Shown here: in pieces, positions 1 through 7,756 of the stretch | Layout: every line of letters starts with the position of its first letter | How positions within the stretch are numbered: the first letter of the stretch is position 1 | Assembly: GCF_020889785.1 (NCBI RefSeq) | Contig: NZ_JACMYK010000003.1 | Coordinates: 1 to 64,000, forward strand | Origin: Bradyrhizobium acaciae | Lineage (GTDB): Bacteria; Pseudomonadota; Alphaproteobacteria; Rhizobiales; Xanthobacteraceae | DNA: 64,000 nucleotides | Direction: 5' to 3' | The notes under the pieces: model-generated | The model's input: the letters and a program-made list of their open reading frames with translations, nothing else | Told to the model about the DNA's origin: nothing | The model's database searches: none | Position numbers and translations under genes: made by a program

Positions 1-624
1 CCTGGCTTTCGCCAGGACGACACTGGATGTGTTGCGCGACCTGCCAACCCAACCATACATCCGCCTTCTCGCGGCGCGTTTCGCCCGAGCTTTGCAAATT
101 CGTTCGCCCTCGGAAGAGGGCGCAGGGAATGCCGGGTGCGCGCTGCACCCGCGGTCTCGTGTGCAAAAGTGGAAACGAAAACGCACACGAGCATACAGGT
201 TCAGCGGAAACACTCCGGCATTCCCTGCGCGATGGGTTGACGGCTTACTTCGTGCTCTCCCCGGCGAGACCGGGCTTGCTTGTCACCGTCCCTGCATAGC
301 GTCTGCTTTGCAGGAAGACACCTGCCACTGGGGCGTCAGGACCACACGACTTCACCGTCCGCCTCGTGCATGCTCGTCCGTCACACACGCGGCGGCCACC
401 GCATCTCACCCAACACCCGTGACGATCGCGAAGCGCCCCTCGATCGGATGAGACGGCCAGACCATACACCGAGTTACATTTCCGATAAAGCGAATTATTT
501 TTGTGACGAAGGATTGACGCGTTTTGCTGAGTTGCCCGTCGTGTCGAACCGGCAACAGTCATCGTCACGATAACGTGCATCGCAGGATGGGTAGAGCGAA
601 GCGAAATCCATCCTGCGGACTACC
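1..624. repeat. Palindrome-rich intergenic repeat region, no gene
   Basis: No reading frame here looks like a real protein. The DNA is full of inverted repeats: a perfect hairpin at 1-16 (CCTGGC/GCCAGG), 16-base perfect arms at 120-135 and 215-230 (GCGCAGGGAATGCCGG and its complement), nested arms CTCGTGTGC/GCACACGAG at 156-164 and 183-191, a small hairpin at 134-150, and GCAGGATGG/CCATCCTGC at 582-590 and 608-616. This looks like a mosaic of dispersed intergenic elements of the kind common in Bradyrhizobium. The family assignment is from memory of such genomes and was not searched. Confidence 0.6.
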
Positions 625-636
625 GTGGACAGCCTC

Positions 637-666
637 TTGCGAATTAAGGACCAATCGGTCTATATA
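637..666 (+). promoter_or_regulatory. Promoter with TetR operator (autoregulation)
   Basis: TTGCGA (637-642) and TATATA (661-666) are 18 bases apart, and the near-palindrome GACCAATCGGTC (649-660) fills the spacer. The same motif as a perfect 12-bp palindrome occurs before the next gene at 1343-1354. The -10 box lies only 6 bases before the chosen ATG at 673, so the transcript may be nearly leaderless. Seen directly; the function is inferred. Confidence 0.65.
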
Positions 667-672
667 TCGACG

Positions 673-1287
673 ATGAGCCACCAAACCGCAGTACAGTCGC
701 CCCGTGGCCGCCCGCGAAGCTTCGACGTGGAAGCCGCCGTCGAGCGCGCGATGAATGTGTTCTGGTCGCGCGGCTATCATGCTACCGCGCTGCCGGACCT
801 GCTTCGTGCGACGAAGCTCTCGCGCGGCAGCCTTTATGCCGCTTTCGGCGACAAGCATTCGCTGTTCCTGCGCGCGCTCGATCGCTACATTGCCGATGCC
901 CTGGCCCGGATCGACGTCGAACTCGATCCCCGCCGAGCGCCCGTTGACGGCCTGCGCGCTTACCTCGCTGGCTACGTGGAGCGGACGCGCGGTGCCAATG
1001 GCCGGCGCGGATGCCTGTTGGTGGCGACAGCGATGGAACTGGCCGGCCAGGATGCTGAAGTCAACCGTCGCGCCGCGGGCTTTTTCAGGGCCATGGAGGC
1101 CAGGATGGCAGACGCATTCTCCCGGGCGGAGGCCGCGGGAAAATTGGCCGATGGCGTCGAGCCTGCAAGCGCCGCTCGAATTCTGGTCTGTTTCGTCGAA
1201 GGGCTGCGCGTGGTCGCCAAGACTGCGTCGACACAGACCACGTCGCAAGCCACCGCTGACGCGCTGCTCGACCGCTTCATCAGATAA
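673..1287 (+). CDS. TetR/AcrR family transcriptional regulator
   Basis: A 204-residue TetR-type repressor. The N-terminal helix-turn-helix (about residues 12-58, RPRSFD...AFGDKHSLF) is typical: arginine-rich start, then the SRGSLYAAFGDK recognition region. The rest is the helical ligand-binding and dimerisation domain. The ATG at 673 is chosen over one at 625 because the earlier start would cover the promoter and operator. The following exporter gene starts 85 bases downstream with the same palindrome in front of it, so this protein probably represses both itself and the exporter and responds to an exported small molecule. The ligand is unknown. Confidence 0.85.
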   Translation: MSHQTAVQSPRGRPRSFDVEAAVERAMNVFWSRGYHATALPDLLRATKLSRGSLYAAFGDKHSLFLRALDRYIADALARIDVELDPRRAPVDGLRAYLAGYVERTRGANGRRGCLLVATAMELAGQDAEVNRRAAGFFRAMEARMADAFSRAEAAGKLADGVEPASAARILVCFVEGLRVVAKTASTQTTSQATADALLDRFIR

Positions 1288-1342
1288 GTGAGGTTAGGAC
1301 GTCTTTGTTTGGACGGTTCGGCGGCTGGCGTCTCGACATATG

Positions 1343-1354
1343 GACCGATCGGTC
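1343..1354 (+). promoter_or_regulatory. TetR operator before EamA exporter
   Basis: GACCGATCGGTC is a perfect 12-bp palindrome 17 bases upstream of the exporter ATG. It matches the site in the promoter of the preceding TetR gene (649-660) at 11 of 12 positions. Confidence 0.65.
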
Positions 1355-1371
1355 TTGAAAGGAAGGATGCC

Positions 1372-2223
1372 ATGTCTGCCATCCAGATCGTCTGCGCGTT
1401 GGCCGTTCCCTTGCTCTGGGGTTATCAGTTCGTGGTCATTAAAGTGGGCGTGACGGAATTTCCGCCGCTGTTCTTCCTCGCGCTGCGTTTTTTGGCGATG
1501 GCGCTGCTGCTTGTCCCGTTCGTCAAAACGCCGACGCGCCAACAATTCGGCCCGATCGCCATCATCTCGCTCTTTCTCGGCGGGCTGAACTTCGGGTTGT
1601 TTTATGTCGGCCTCCGGCTCGGCTCGGGAAGCATGTCGGCCATCGCCTATCAACTCGCGCCGCCCTTCACCGTGCTGCTGGCCTGGCCGCTGCTCGCGGA
1701 GCGGCCGTCGCTCGCCACATCTGCCGGCGTGGTGCTTGCGTTCGCCGGCGTGGTGCTGACAGCGGAGCCCGGCCCGTCGGCGAACGCCTTGCCGCTGCTG
1801 CTTGTGATCGGAGCAGCCTTCGCATTCGCCGTGTCCAACGTCCTGACCAAACGCTATGGCCCGTTTGATCCGCTGATGTTGATGGGGTGGTCGTCGCTGC
1901 TCACCGTGCCGCAGGTGATGCTGATGTCGTTGCTGCTCGAGTATGGACAAGCGGCGAGCCTTGTCACGGCGGATGGACGCGGCTGGCTGGCGCTCGCCTA
2001 CACCATCTTCATCGGCGGGATTGTCGGGTTCGGCCTCTGGTTCTGGTTGATCGCGCGATGCTCGATGGACCGCATCGCCCCCTTCGGCTTGCTGATTCCT
2101 GTGTTCGCCTTGATCTCGAGCGTGTTGTTTCTTGGTGACCGCGTGACGCCGAAGCTAGTCGTCGGTGGGCTGCTCGCGATCTCCGGCGTCGCCATTACAC
2201 AGGTAAGACCGAGTCGAGCGTGA
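1372..2223 (+). CDS. EamA/RhaT family drug/metabolite transporter (DMT)
   Basis: A 283-residue inner-membrane protein with about ten hydrophobic segments in two EamA repeats. The first repeat includes the ALAVPLLWGYQFVVIKVG start and the second the ITQVRPSRA-ending half. The family exports amino acids, metabolites or drugs. The start at 1372 has a strong ribosome site (AAGGAAGG, 1358-1365); a longer frame to 1288 would run through the operator. It lies directly downstream of a TetR gene and shares an operator with it, so it is probably the efflux target of that repressor. Substrate unknown. Confidence 0.85.
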   Translation: MSAIQIVCALAVPLLWGYQFVVIKVGVTEFPPLFFLALRFLAMALLLVPFVKTPTRQQFGPIAIISLFLGGLNFGLFYVGLRLGSGSMSAIAYQLAPPFTVLLAWPLLAERPSLATSAGVVLAFAGVVLTAEPGPSANALPLLLVIGAAFAFAVSNVLTKRYGPFDPLMLMGWSSLLTVPQVMLMSLLLEYGQAASLVTADGRGWLALAYTIFIGGIVGFGLWFWLIARCSMDRIAPFGLLIPVFALISSVLFLGDRVTPKLVVGGLLAISGVAITQVRPSRA

Positions 2224-2239
2224 GGAGGGGTGGCCACCC

Positions 2240-2297
2240 GCGCACCTCGTCGAAGATTGCGTGGATCGCCTCAATCGAGCGGGTGCGGAAAGTGACG
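2240..2297 (-). pseudogene. Fragment of quinone-oxidoreductase-type gene (duplicated 58 bp)
   Basis: These 58 bases match 3226-3283, inside the 3' part of the dehydrogenase gene about 1 kb downstream, at about 49 of 58 positions without gaps. The blocks GCGCACCTCGTCGAAGAT and TCGAGCGGGTGCGGAA are shared. It is too short to encode anything and looks like the relic of a duplication or of a decayed paralogue. The rest of 2224-2536 holds nothing I can identify. Confidence 0.6.
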
Positions 2298-2536
2298 TGG
2301 AGGCACTGTTGACTCGCTGCCGAAGAAGTTTTGTTCAGTCATGTTGCTGACGCAATCTCTGTCTTAGTCGGGCGAGAATTAAAAACACTGTGTGGGACCG
2401 CCTAGGTTCCCGCGATGGTTCCGTTGCCGGAATTGGCACGAATCCGCGAAAGAATTGGCCCGCGTAACGTCTCCACGTTCGCGACCATGTTTGCGGAGTC
2501 GGGAACCGAACGATCAAAAAAATCAGTCAAGGAGTT

Positions 2537-3031
2537 ATGATGCTGTTCGGCTCGAGCGCCGCAGTTTGCGGCGCCGTGGTTGCGCTCGCCATTTTTGGCC
2601 CCGCTACTGGAAGTGAAATCGGTACCGTTCATTCAAGCGACGTCGTCAATGCTGCCTGTGGAGATGCGATCGTTGGCGCGGCGTCCATGTACAATCCATT
2701 TAGGCCCGGCAAGGAAGAGGGCGGTCCGAGCACAGCCTCCGGCGAGCGCTATGATCGCTCGGTCTGGGCGGCTGCCATCAAGACAAGTCTGCGTCGGAAG
2801 TTCGGAGGGGTCGAATTCGGCGCGAGGCCGAAATATGCGCTGGTCGAGGCTGTCGGCAAGAAGGTCATCGTCAAGATCAATGATGTGGGGCCACTCAGGC
2901 CTGGCCGCATCATCGACCTCAATGAGCGAACGATGCGCTATTTCGACCCAAGCCTCGAGCTCGGAGTCATTCCCGACGTAAAGGTGAGCCCACTTGCGGG
3001 GGACTATTGGAGTCCCGGACCGGTCGGCTGA
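2537..3031 (+). CDS. RlpA-like double-psi beta-barrel protein, exported
   Basis: A 164-residue protein with a hydrophobic N-terminus (about residues 1-25) that looks like a signal peptide. The core resembles the RlpA/DPBB fold: ASMYNPF near residue 49, a TASGERYD motif, WAAAIKT, then VIVKINDVGPLRPGRIIDLNE, which matches the classic RlpA block (V.VRINDRGPF..GRIIDLS). RlpA proteins are septal-ring or murein-associated lytic transglycosylases, usually larger and carrying a SPOR domain. This one is the barrel alone, so the enzymatic role is uncertain. The start has GGAG shortly upstream. Confidence 0.75.
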   Translation: MMLFGSSAAVCGAVVALAIFGPATGSEIGTVHSSDVVNAACGDAIVGAASMYNPFRPGKEEGGPSTASGERYDRSVWAAAIKTSLRRKFGGVEFGARPKYALVEAVGKKVIVKINDVGPLRPGRIIDLNERTMRYFDPSLELGVIPDVKVSPLAGDYWSPGPVG

Positions 3032-3087
3032 ACGTCGCACGCGAAAGAGGAGGGCGGATTACGCCGCCCTCATCCGCCCTACGCACG

Positions 3088-4056
3088 CTACAGCGTCACG
3101 ACGATCTTGCCGAGGTGCTTGTTCGCTTCCATGTGTTCGAACGCCTTGCCGATGTCGACGAATTTGTAGACCTGGTCGATCGGCAGTTGCAGCTTGCGCG
3201 CTTCAACCGCGGGCCAGATGTCCTTGCGCACCTCGTCGAAGATCTCTCTGATTTCCTCGATCGAGCGGGTGCGGAAGGTGACGCCGATATACTGGATGCG
3301 GCGCGCGGCATGCAGGTCGAAGTTGAAATCGCCATGGGTGCCGCCGAGCCGGCCGACATTGACGATGCGGCCTTTGACCTTGGTCGCCTTCAGGTTCTGG
3401 TTTGCAACTGGCCCTGAGACCTGATCGACGATCAGGTCGACGCCTTCACCATTGGTCGCCTGCAGCACCTGATCGACCCAGCCGGGATCCTTGGAATCCA
3501 CCGCGAGATCGGCGCCGAACTCCTTCAGCCGGCCGCGGCGCATCGCGTCGGTCGAGGAGCCCACCACGAGTTTTGCGCCCTTCAGTTTTGCGATCTGCAT
3601 CGCCATCAGGCCGACGCCGGAGCTCGCGCCCTGGATCAGCACGGTCTGGCCCGGCTGCAGCGCGCCATTGGTGACGACGGCGTTGTGCATGGTGGCGAGC
3701 GCGACGGGAAGCGTAGCGGCTTCGTCGAAGTTCATGTTCGATGGGCTGCGAAACAGCCTGCCGTGATCGGCCAGCGTGTACTCGGCGAACGCCGCGCCGC
3801 CGGAGCCCATGATCTTGTCGCCGACCTTGACGCCCTTGGCATCGGGACCGAGCTCGGCGACCTCGCCGGCCCATTCCATGCCGAGCACGGTGCCGACGCC
3901 GCCGGCTGCGCCGTGGACGTGGCCCTTGGTCATGCCGAGATCGGCGCGGTTCAGGCCGCAGGCGTGAACCTTGACCAGCACTTGCGCGCCCTTCGGTGTG
4001 GGCTTCGCGACGTCGGCGATCTCAGGTCCGTTGGCGCCGTATACGTAGGCTTTCAT
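3088..4056 (-). CDS. Zinc-type alcohol dehydrogenase-like / NADPH:quinone oxidoreductase family
   Basis: A 322-residue medium-chain dehydrogenase/reductase. The N-terminus (MKAYVYGANGPE) starts the GroES-like domain. The GMEWAGEVAELG block and the Rossmann motif (IQGASSGVGLMAMQIAK, about residues 145-161) with SSTDAMRRGRLKEFGAD follow the quinone oxidoreductase subfamily, which lacks the usual zinc ligands and reduces quinones or enones with NADPH. The internal ATG at 4056 is chosen because it begins the conserved domain and has GAGAAGAAG upstream. It is co-oriented with the nitronate monooxygenase upstream of it but separated by an inverted-repeat element, so an operon is uncertain. A fragment of its 3' part lies at 2240-2297. 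Confidence 0.85.
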   Translation of the reverse strand: MKAYVYGANGPEIADVAKPTPKGAQVLVKVHACGLNRADLGMTKGHVHGAAGGVGTVLGMEWAGEVAELGPDAKGVKVGDKIMGSGGAAFAEYTLADHGRLFRSPSNMNFDEAATLPVALATMHNAVVTNGALQPGQTVLIQGASSGVGLMAMQIAKLKGAKLVVGSSTDAMRRGRLKEFGADLAVDSKDPGWVDQVLQATNGEGVDLIVDQVSGPVANQNLKATKVKGRIVNVGRLGGTHGDFNFDLHAARRIQYIGVTFRTRSIEEIREIFDEVRKDIWPAVEARKLQLPIDQVYKFVDIGKAFEHMEANKHLGKIVVTL

Positions 4057-4102
4057 GGGCTTCTTCTCGTTTGTGTCGTCTGACGCGAGGTGACTCTGAC
4101 TT

Positions 4103-4209
4103 CCGTCATCCTGACGTGGCCGCTCCTTCAGCGGCCCTCGAAGGATGAACGGTCCCATCGGTGGCCGTCGCCCTTCGAGGCTCGCTTCGCGAGCACCTCA
4201 GGGTGACGG
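4103..4209. repeat. Intergenic inverted-repeat element (CCGTCATCCTGA family)
   Basis: A 107-bp element with near-complementary ends (CCGTCATCCTGA ... TCAGGGTGACGG) and internal blocks CCCTCGAAGGATG and CCCTTCGAGGCTCGC. Related copies lie at 50268-50399 and 52028-52094. Palindromic intergenic elements of this type are common in Bradyrhizobium and can form RNA hairpins between genes. Confidence 0.7.
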
Positions 4210-4233
4210 ATAACGGTCTTTGCTCCCGCCCGC

Positions 4234-5379
<1,146 letters not shown>

Positions 5380-5417
5380 TCAGGCGAGGGCGGGGAAGAC
5401 AGTTTCTGTCAATTGCT

Positions 5418-5448
5418 CAGGCGCTGCTGATCGAGCACGCAGCGCCTG
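5418..5448 (-). terminator. Hairpin downstream of CBS gene
   Basis: Perfect 10-base arms CAGGCGCTGC (5418-5427) and GCAGCGCCTG (5439-5448). It follows the CBS gene on the minus strand but lacks a clear U tract, so it may be a processing or weak termination signal. The rest of 5230-5479 shows no gene. Confidence 0.4.
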
Positions 5449-5479
5449 GCTGAGAGCGTAACGGATATCGAGCTGCGTG

Positions 5480-5914
5480 TTACGCCGGCACGGCGTGCTT
5501 GTTCAACGCGGAGGTCTCCTCGTCGAACGCGGCCGCGATGTCGCGCATGCTGACGACGCCGATCAGGCTGTAGTCGTCGATCACGGGCACATGCCGAATG
5601 TGGTGCTTGGTCATGAGATGGCGGATGTGCTCGAGTGTGTCGCTCGATGTGCACGACACCAGCTGCTGTACCGAGACGAACTGCGACACCTTCATGCTGG
5701 CGCCGGCTGCACCGTGTTCGGCGATCGCGCGCACCACGTCGCGCTCGGTGAACATGCCGGCGCAGGTGTTGCCCTCGGTGCGAACGACGTCCTTGACCAC
5801 GAGCGCGCTGATATTGCTGGCACGCATCAGTTGCGCGGCGATCGCCACCGTCTCGTTCATGCGAACAGTTGCGACGCGAGGGGTCTTCTTGCGCAGGATA
5901 TCTCCGACTTGCAT
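5480..5914 (-). CDS. Tandem CBS-domain protein in oxalate regulon
   Basis: A 144-residue protein made only of two CBS domains (about residues 8-65 and 75-132), for example TVRMNETVAIAAQLMRASNISALVV and RHLMTKHHIRHVPVIDDYSLIGVVSMRDI. Stand-alone CBS pairs bind adenine nucleotides (AMP, ATP, SAM, NAD) and act as energy sensors or regulatory subunits. The gene has AAGGAGG before the ATG. Its promoter carries a TTGACA box followed two bases later by the same 17-bp operator seen at the oxalate transporter and oxc/frc promoters, so it is probably a co-regulated accessory of oxalate metabolism. Its molecular partner is unknown. Confidence 0.85.
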   Translation of the reverse strand: MQVGDILRKKTPRVATVRMNETVAIAAQLMRASNISALVVKDVVRTEGNTCAGMFTERDVVRAIAEHGAAGASMKVSQFVSVQQLVSCTSSDTLEHIRHLMTKHHIRHVPVIDDYSLIGVVSMRDIAAAFDEETSALNKHAVPA

Positions 5915-5948
5915 GGCAACCTCCTTGGGGTCATCGATAAGTCGAGTC

Positions 5949-5973
5949 TGGTATACAAAATACCAATTGTCAA
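5949..5973 (-). promoter_or_regulatory. Promoter and GntR-type operator of CBS gene (site A)
   Basis: On the minus strand TTGACA (5973-5968) is followed after two bases by TGGTAT-TTTGT-ATACCA (5965-5949), a perfect inverted repeat with 6-base arms. The site lies 35 bases before the CBS ATG and is one of the six regulon sites. Confidence 0.7.
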
Positions 5974-6088
5974 CGGGCCGTCATGGAAATTTACCACCGG
6001 GAAACAGCTTAAATAGGCAGGTTTGCTGACGTTTCGGACGATTGTGAGCGAACTTGAGGGTAGGCTAGATCGACCATCTGCTGCGCAT

Positions 6089-6105
6089 TGGTATCTGGTA
6101 TGCCT
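6089..6105 (+). promoter_or_regulatory. Weaker copy of the 17-bp operator (site B)
   Basis: TGGTAT-CTGGT-ATGCCT matches the regulon consensus TGGYAT-N5-ATRCCA with one mismatch. No -35 box adjoins it and it lies about 175 bases upstream of the CBS start, so it could be an auxiliary site or chance. Confidence 0.35.
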
Positions 6106-6114
6106 GTGTGCGAC

Positions 6115-6148
6115 AAAAAGAAGGAGGCGCACCGAAGTGCGCCTCTTT
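6115..6148 (-). terminator. Rho-independent terminator of the first OxlT-like gene
   Basis: Arms GAGGCGCAC (6124-6132) and GTGCGCCTC (6137-6145) with a four-base loop, followed on the minus strand by a U-rich tract (A run at 6115-6119 on the plus strand). It sits 55 bases after the stop codon of the antiporter gene. Confidence 0.75.
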
Positions 6149-6202
6149 GGATTCAGCATCAAGATATCGGGATCAGGCTGTCTTATCAGGCTGTCTTGCT
6201 TA

Positions 6203-7516
6203 TCAGGCTGTCTTGGCGCCCGGCGCGGTCTCGGCGGCGGCAGCCTCGTTGCCGTGGATGAAGGCGCGGCGCATCGGCTTGATCACGAACAGCGCCATCA
6301 GCGCCGCGGTGGCATTGAGGGCGACCGCGATCACGAACACCGCCTGCCAGCCATAGCTGGCGGCGACGATGCTGGCGGCCGGCACCAATAGCGCAGCGGT
6401 GCCCTTCGCCGTGTAGAGCATGCCGTTGTTGGTGGTCGCGAACTTCGAGCCGAAGGTATCGCCGCTGGTCGCCGGGAACAGCGAGTAGATCTCGCCGAAC
6501 ACGCCGAAATAGACCGCGGTCGCCAGCACGAACACCAGCGGATTGTGGCCCCAGGTCGACAGCGTCAGCAGCATCAGCGCGCCGGTGCCGAACGCGATGA
6601 ACATGGTGTGCTCGCGGCCGATATTATCGGAGACCCAGCCGAAGAACGGCCGTCCGAACCCGTCGAAGATGCGGTCGAGCGAGATCGCGAAGGTCAGCGC
6701 GGCCATCTGGAAGCCGGCGAGCGAGACCGGCGTCGTCGCGATCTTGTAGTCGTGCGCGATCGGCGCGATCTGCGCCGCCGCCATCAGGCCACCGGAGGCG
6801 ACCATCACGAACACCAGATACATCACCCAGAAGATCGGGCTGCGCAGCACCTGCGGCGGGGTGAAGTCGATCTTGGTCTGCGGGAGATTGAGCTGCTTCT
6901 TCTTTGGCGGGAGCGTCACCGTGGGTTTCTGGATGAAGAAGGCGAGCAGGAACACGATCAGGCCTTGCCCGATGCCGAAATCGAAGAACGCGGTCTGATA
7001 GCCGCTCGAGGCGATCATGTTGGCGATCGGCACCACGGTGATCGCAGCACCCGCGCCGAAGCCGGCGGCAGTTGCGCCGGCGGCGAGGCCGCGGCGATCG
7101 GGAAACCATTTCAGCGCATTGCCGACACAGGTGCCGTATACCGAGCCGGCGCCGATGCCGCCGACAACAGCCGCGGCATAGAGCACGGTGAGTGAATCGG
7201 CGTAGGAGTTCAGCACCCAGGCGAGCGCGATCATGACGCCGCCGAACATGATGACGATCCGCGGACCGTATTTGTCGACGAACCAGGCCTCCACCGGCAC
7301 CAGCCAGGTCTCGGTCACGACGAAGATCGTGAAGGCGAACTGGATTGACGCGCGGCCCCAGTGATGCGCGCCGTCGATCGGATCGACGAACAGCGTCCAG
7401 CCGTATTGCAGGTTCGCGATCATCGCCATGCAGACGATGCCCATGACGAGCTGCAGCCAGCGGAAGCCACTGGACGAAGGTTGAGCTTGTGTGACGGCAG
7501 TATTGCTGGAAACCAT
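6203..7516 (-). CDS. OxlT-like oxalate/formate antiporter (MFS), copy 1
   Basis: A 437-residue, 12-helix major facilitator. The TM1 region (MANLQYGWTLFVDPI, with MIANLQYGW), the FVDKYGPRIVIMFGG loop motif and IGAGSVYGTCVGNALKWFPDRRGLAAG are typical of the oxalate:formate antiporter family. The lysine in LYTAKGTAALL (about residue 371) matches the position of the essential TM11 lysine (Lys355) of Oxalobacter OxlT, and the GRPFFGW arginine is a candidate for the second carboxylate-binding residue. These equivalences were judged by eye. It would import oxalate in exchange for formate. The start at 7516 has GGGAGGA. A regulon operator lies 87 bases upstream. A paralogue follows upstream on the same strand. 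Confidence 0.87.
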   Translation of the reverse strand: MVSSNTAVTQAQPSSSGFRWLQLVMGIVCMAMIANLQYGWTLFVDPIDGAHHWGRASIQFAFTIFVVTETWLVPVEAWFVDKYGPRIVIMFGGVMIALAWVLNSYADSLTVLYAAAVVGGIGAGSVYGTCVGNALKWFPDRRGLAAGATAAGFGAGAAITVVPIANMIASSGYQTAFFDFGIGQGLIVFLLAFFIQKPTVTLPPKKKQLNLPQTKIDFTPPQVLRSPIFWVMYLVFVMVASGGLMAAAQIAPIAHDYKIATTPVSLAGFQMAALTFAISLDRIFDGFGRPFFGWVSDNIGREHTMFIAFGTGALMLLTLSTWGHNPLVFVLATAVYFGVFGEIYSLFPATSGDTFGSKFATTNNGMLYTAKGTAALLVPAASIVAASYGWQAVFVIAVALNATAALMALFVIKPMRRAFIHGNEAAAAETAPGAKTA

Positions 7517-7602
7517 CAAATCCTCCCGAGCGCGCCTTGGTCTTCGTGAGACCCAGTGTCGCAATTATTGTGGCGTATCGTCGCAAGCGCTTCAGTGGAG
7601 CT

Positions 7603-7626
7603 TGGTATACTATATTCCAGAAAGCA
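7603..7626 (-). promoter_or_regulatory. Promoter and operator of OxlT copy 1 (site C)
   Basis: On the minus strand a TTGCTT box is followed two bases later by TGGAAT-ATAGT-ATACCA (7619-7603), one mismatch from the regulon consensus. It lies 87 bases upstream of the antiporter start. Confidence 0.65.
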
Positions 7627-7703
7627 AGCCGATCTTCTGCTGCGTCGCAGCAAATCTGGCATGCTTCGGGTCGATCCGGGTTCGTGGTGGATGCCGGAAA
7701 ATG

Positions 7704-7733
7704 AAAAACGCCCGGAGTTTGGCCGGGCGTTTT
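7704..7733 (-). terminator. Terminator of OxlT copy 2
   Basis: Hairpin arms AAAACGCCCGG (7704-7714) and CCGGGCGTTTT (7723-7733). It lies 23 bases after the stop codon of the second antiporter gene and has A/T runs on both sides, so it could act in both directions. Confidence 0.75.
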
Positions 7734-7756
7734 CGTCAGCGAGAGAGGCGACTTGC

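Noticed and set aside
27..580. Several overlapping open frames of 90-140 codons at the left edge
   Set aside because: They overlap in different frames and strands across palindromic repeat DNA, with arginine-rich products and no ribosome sites.
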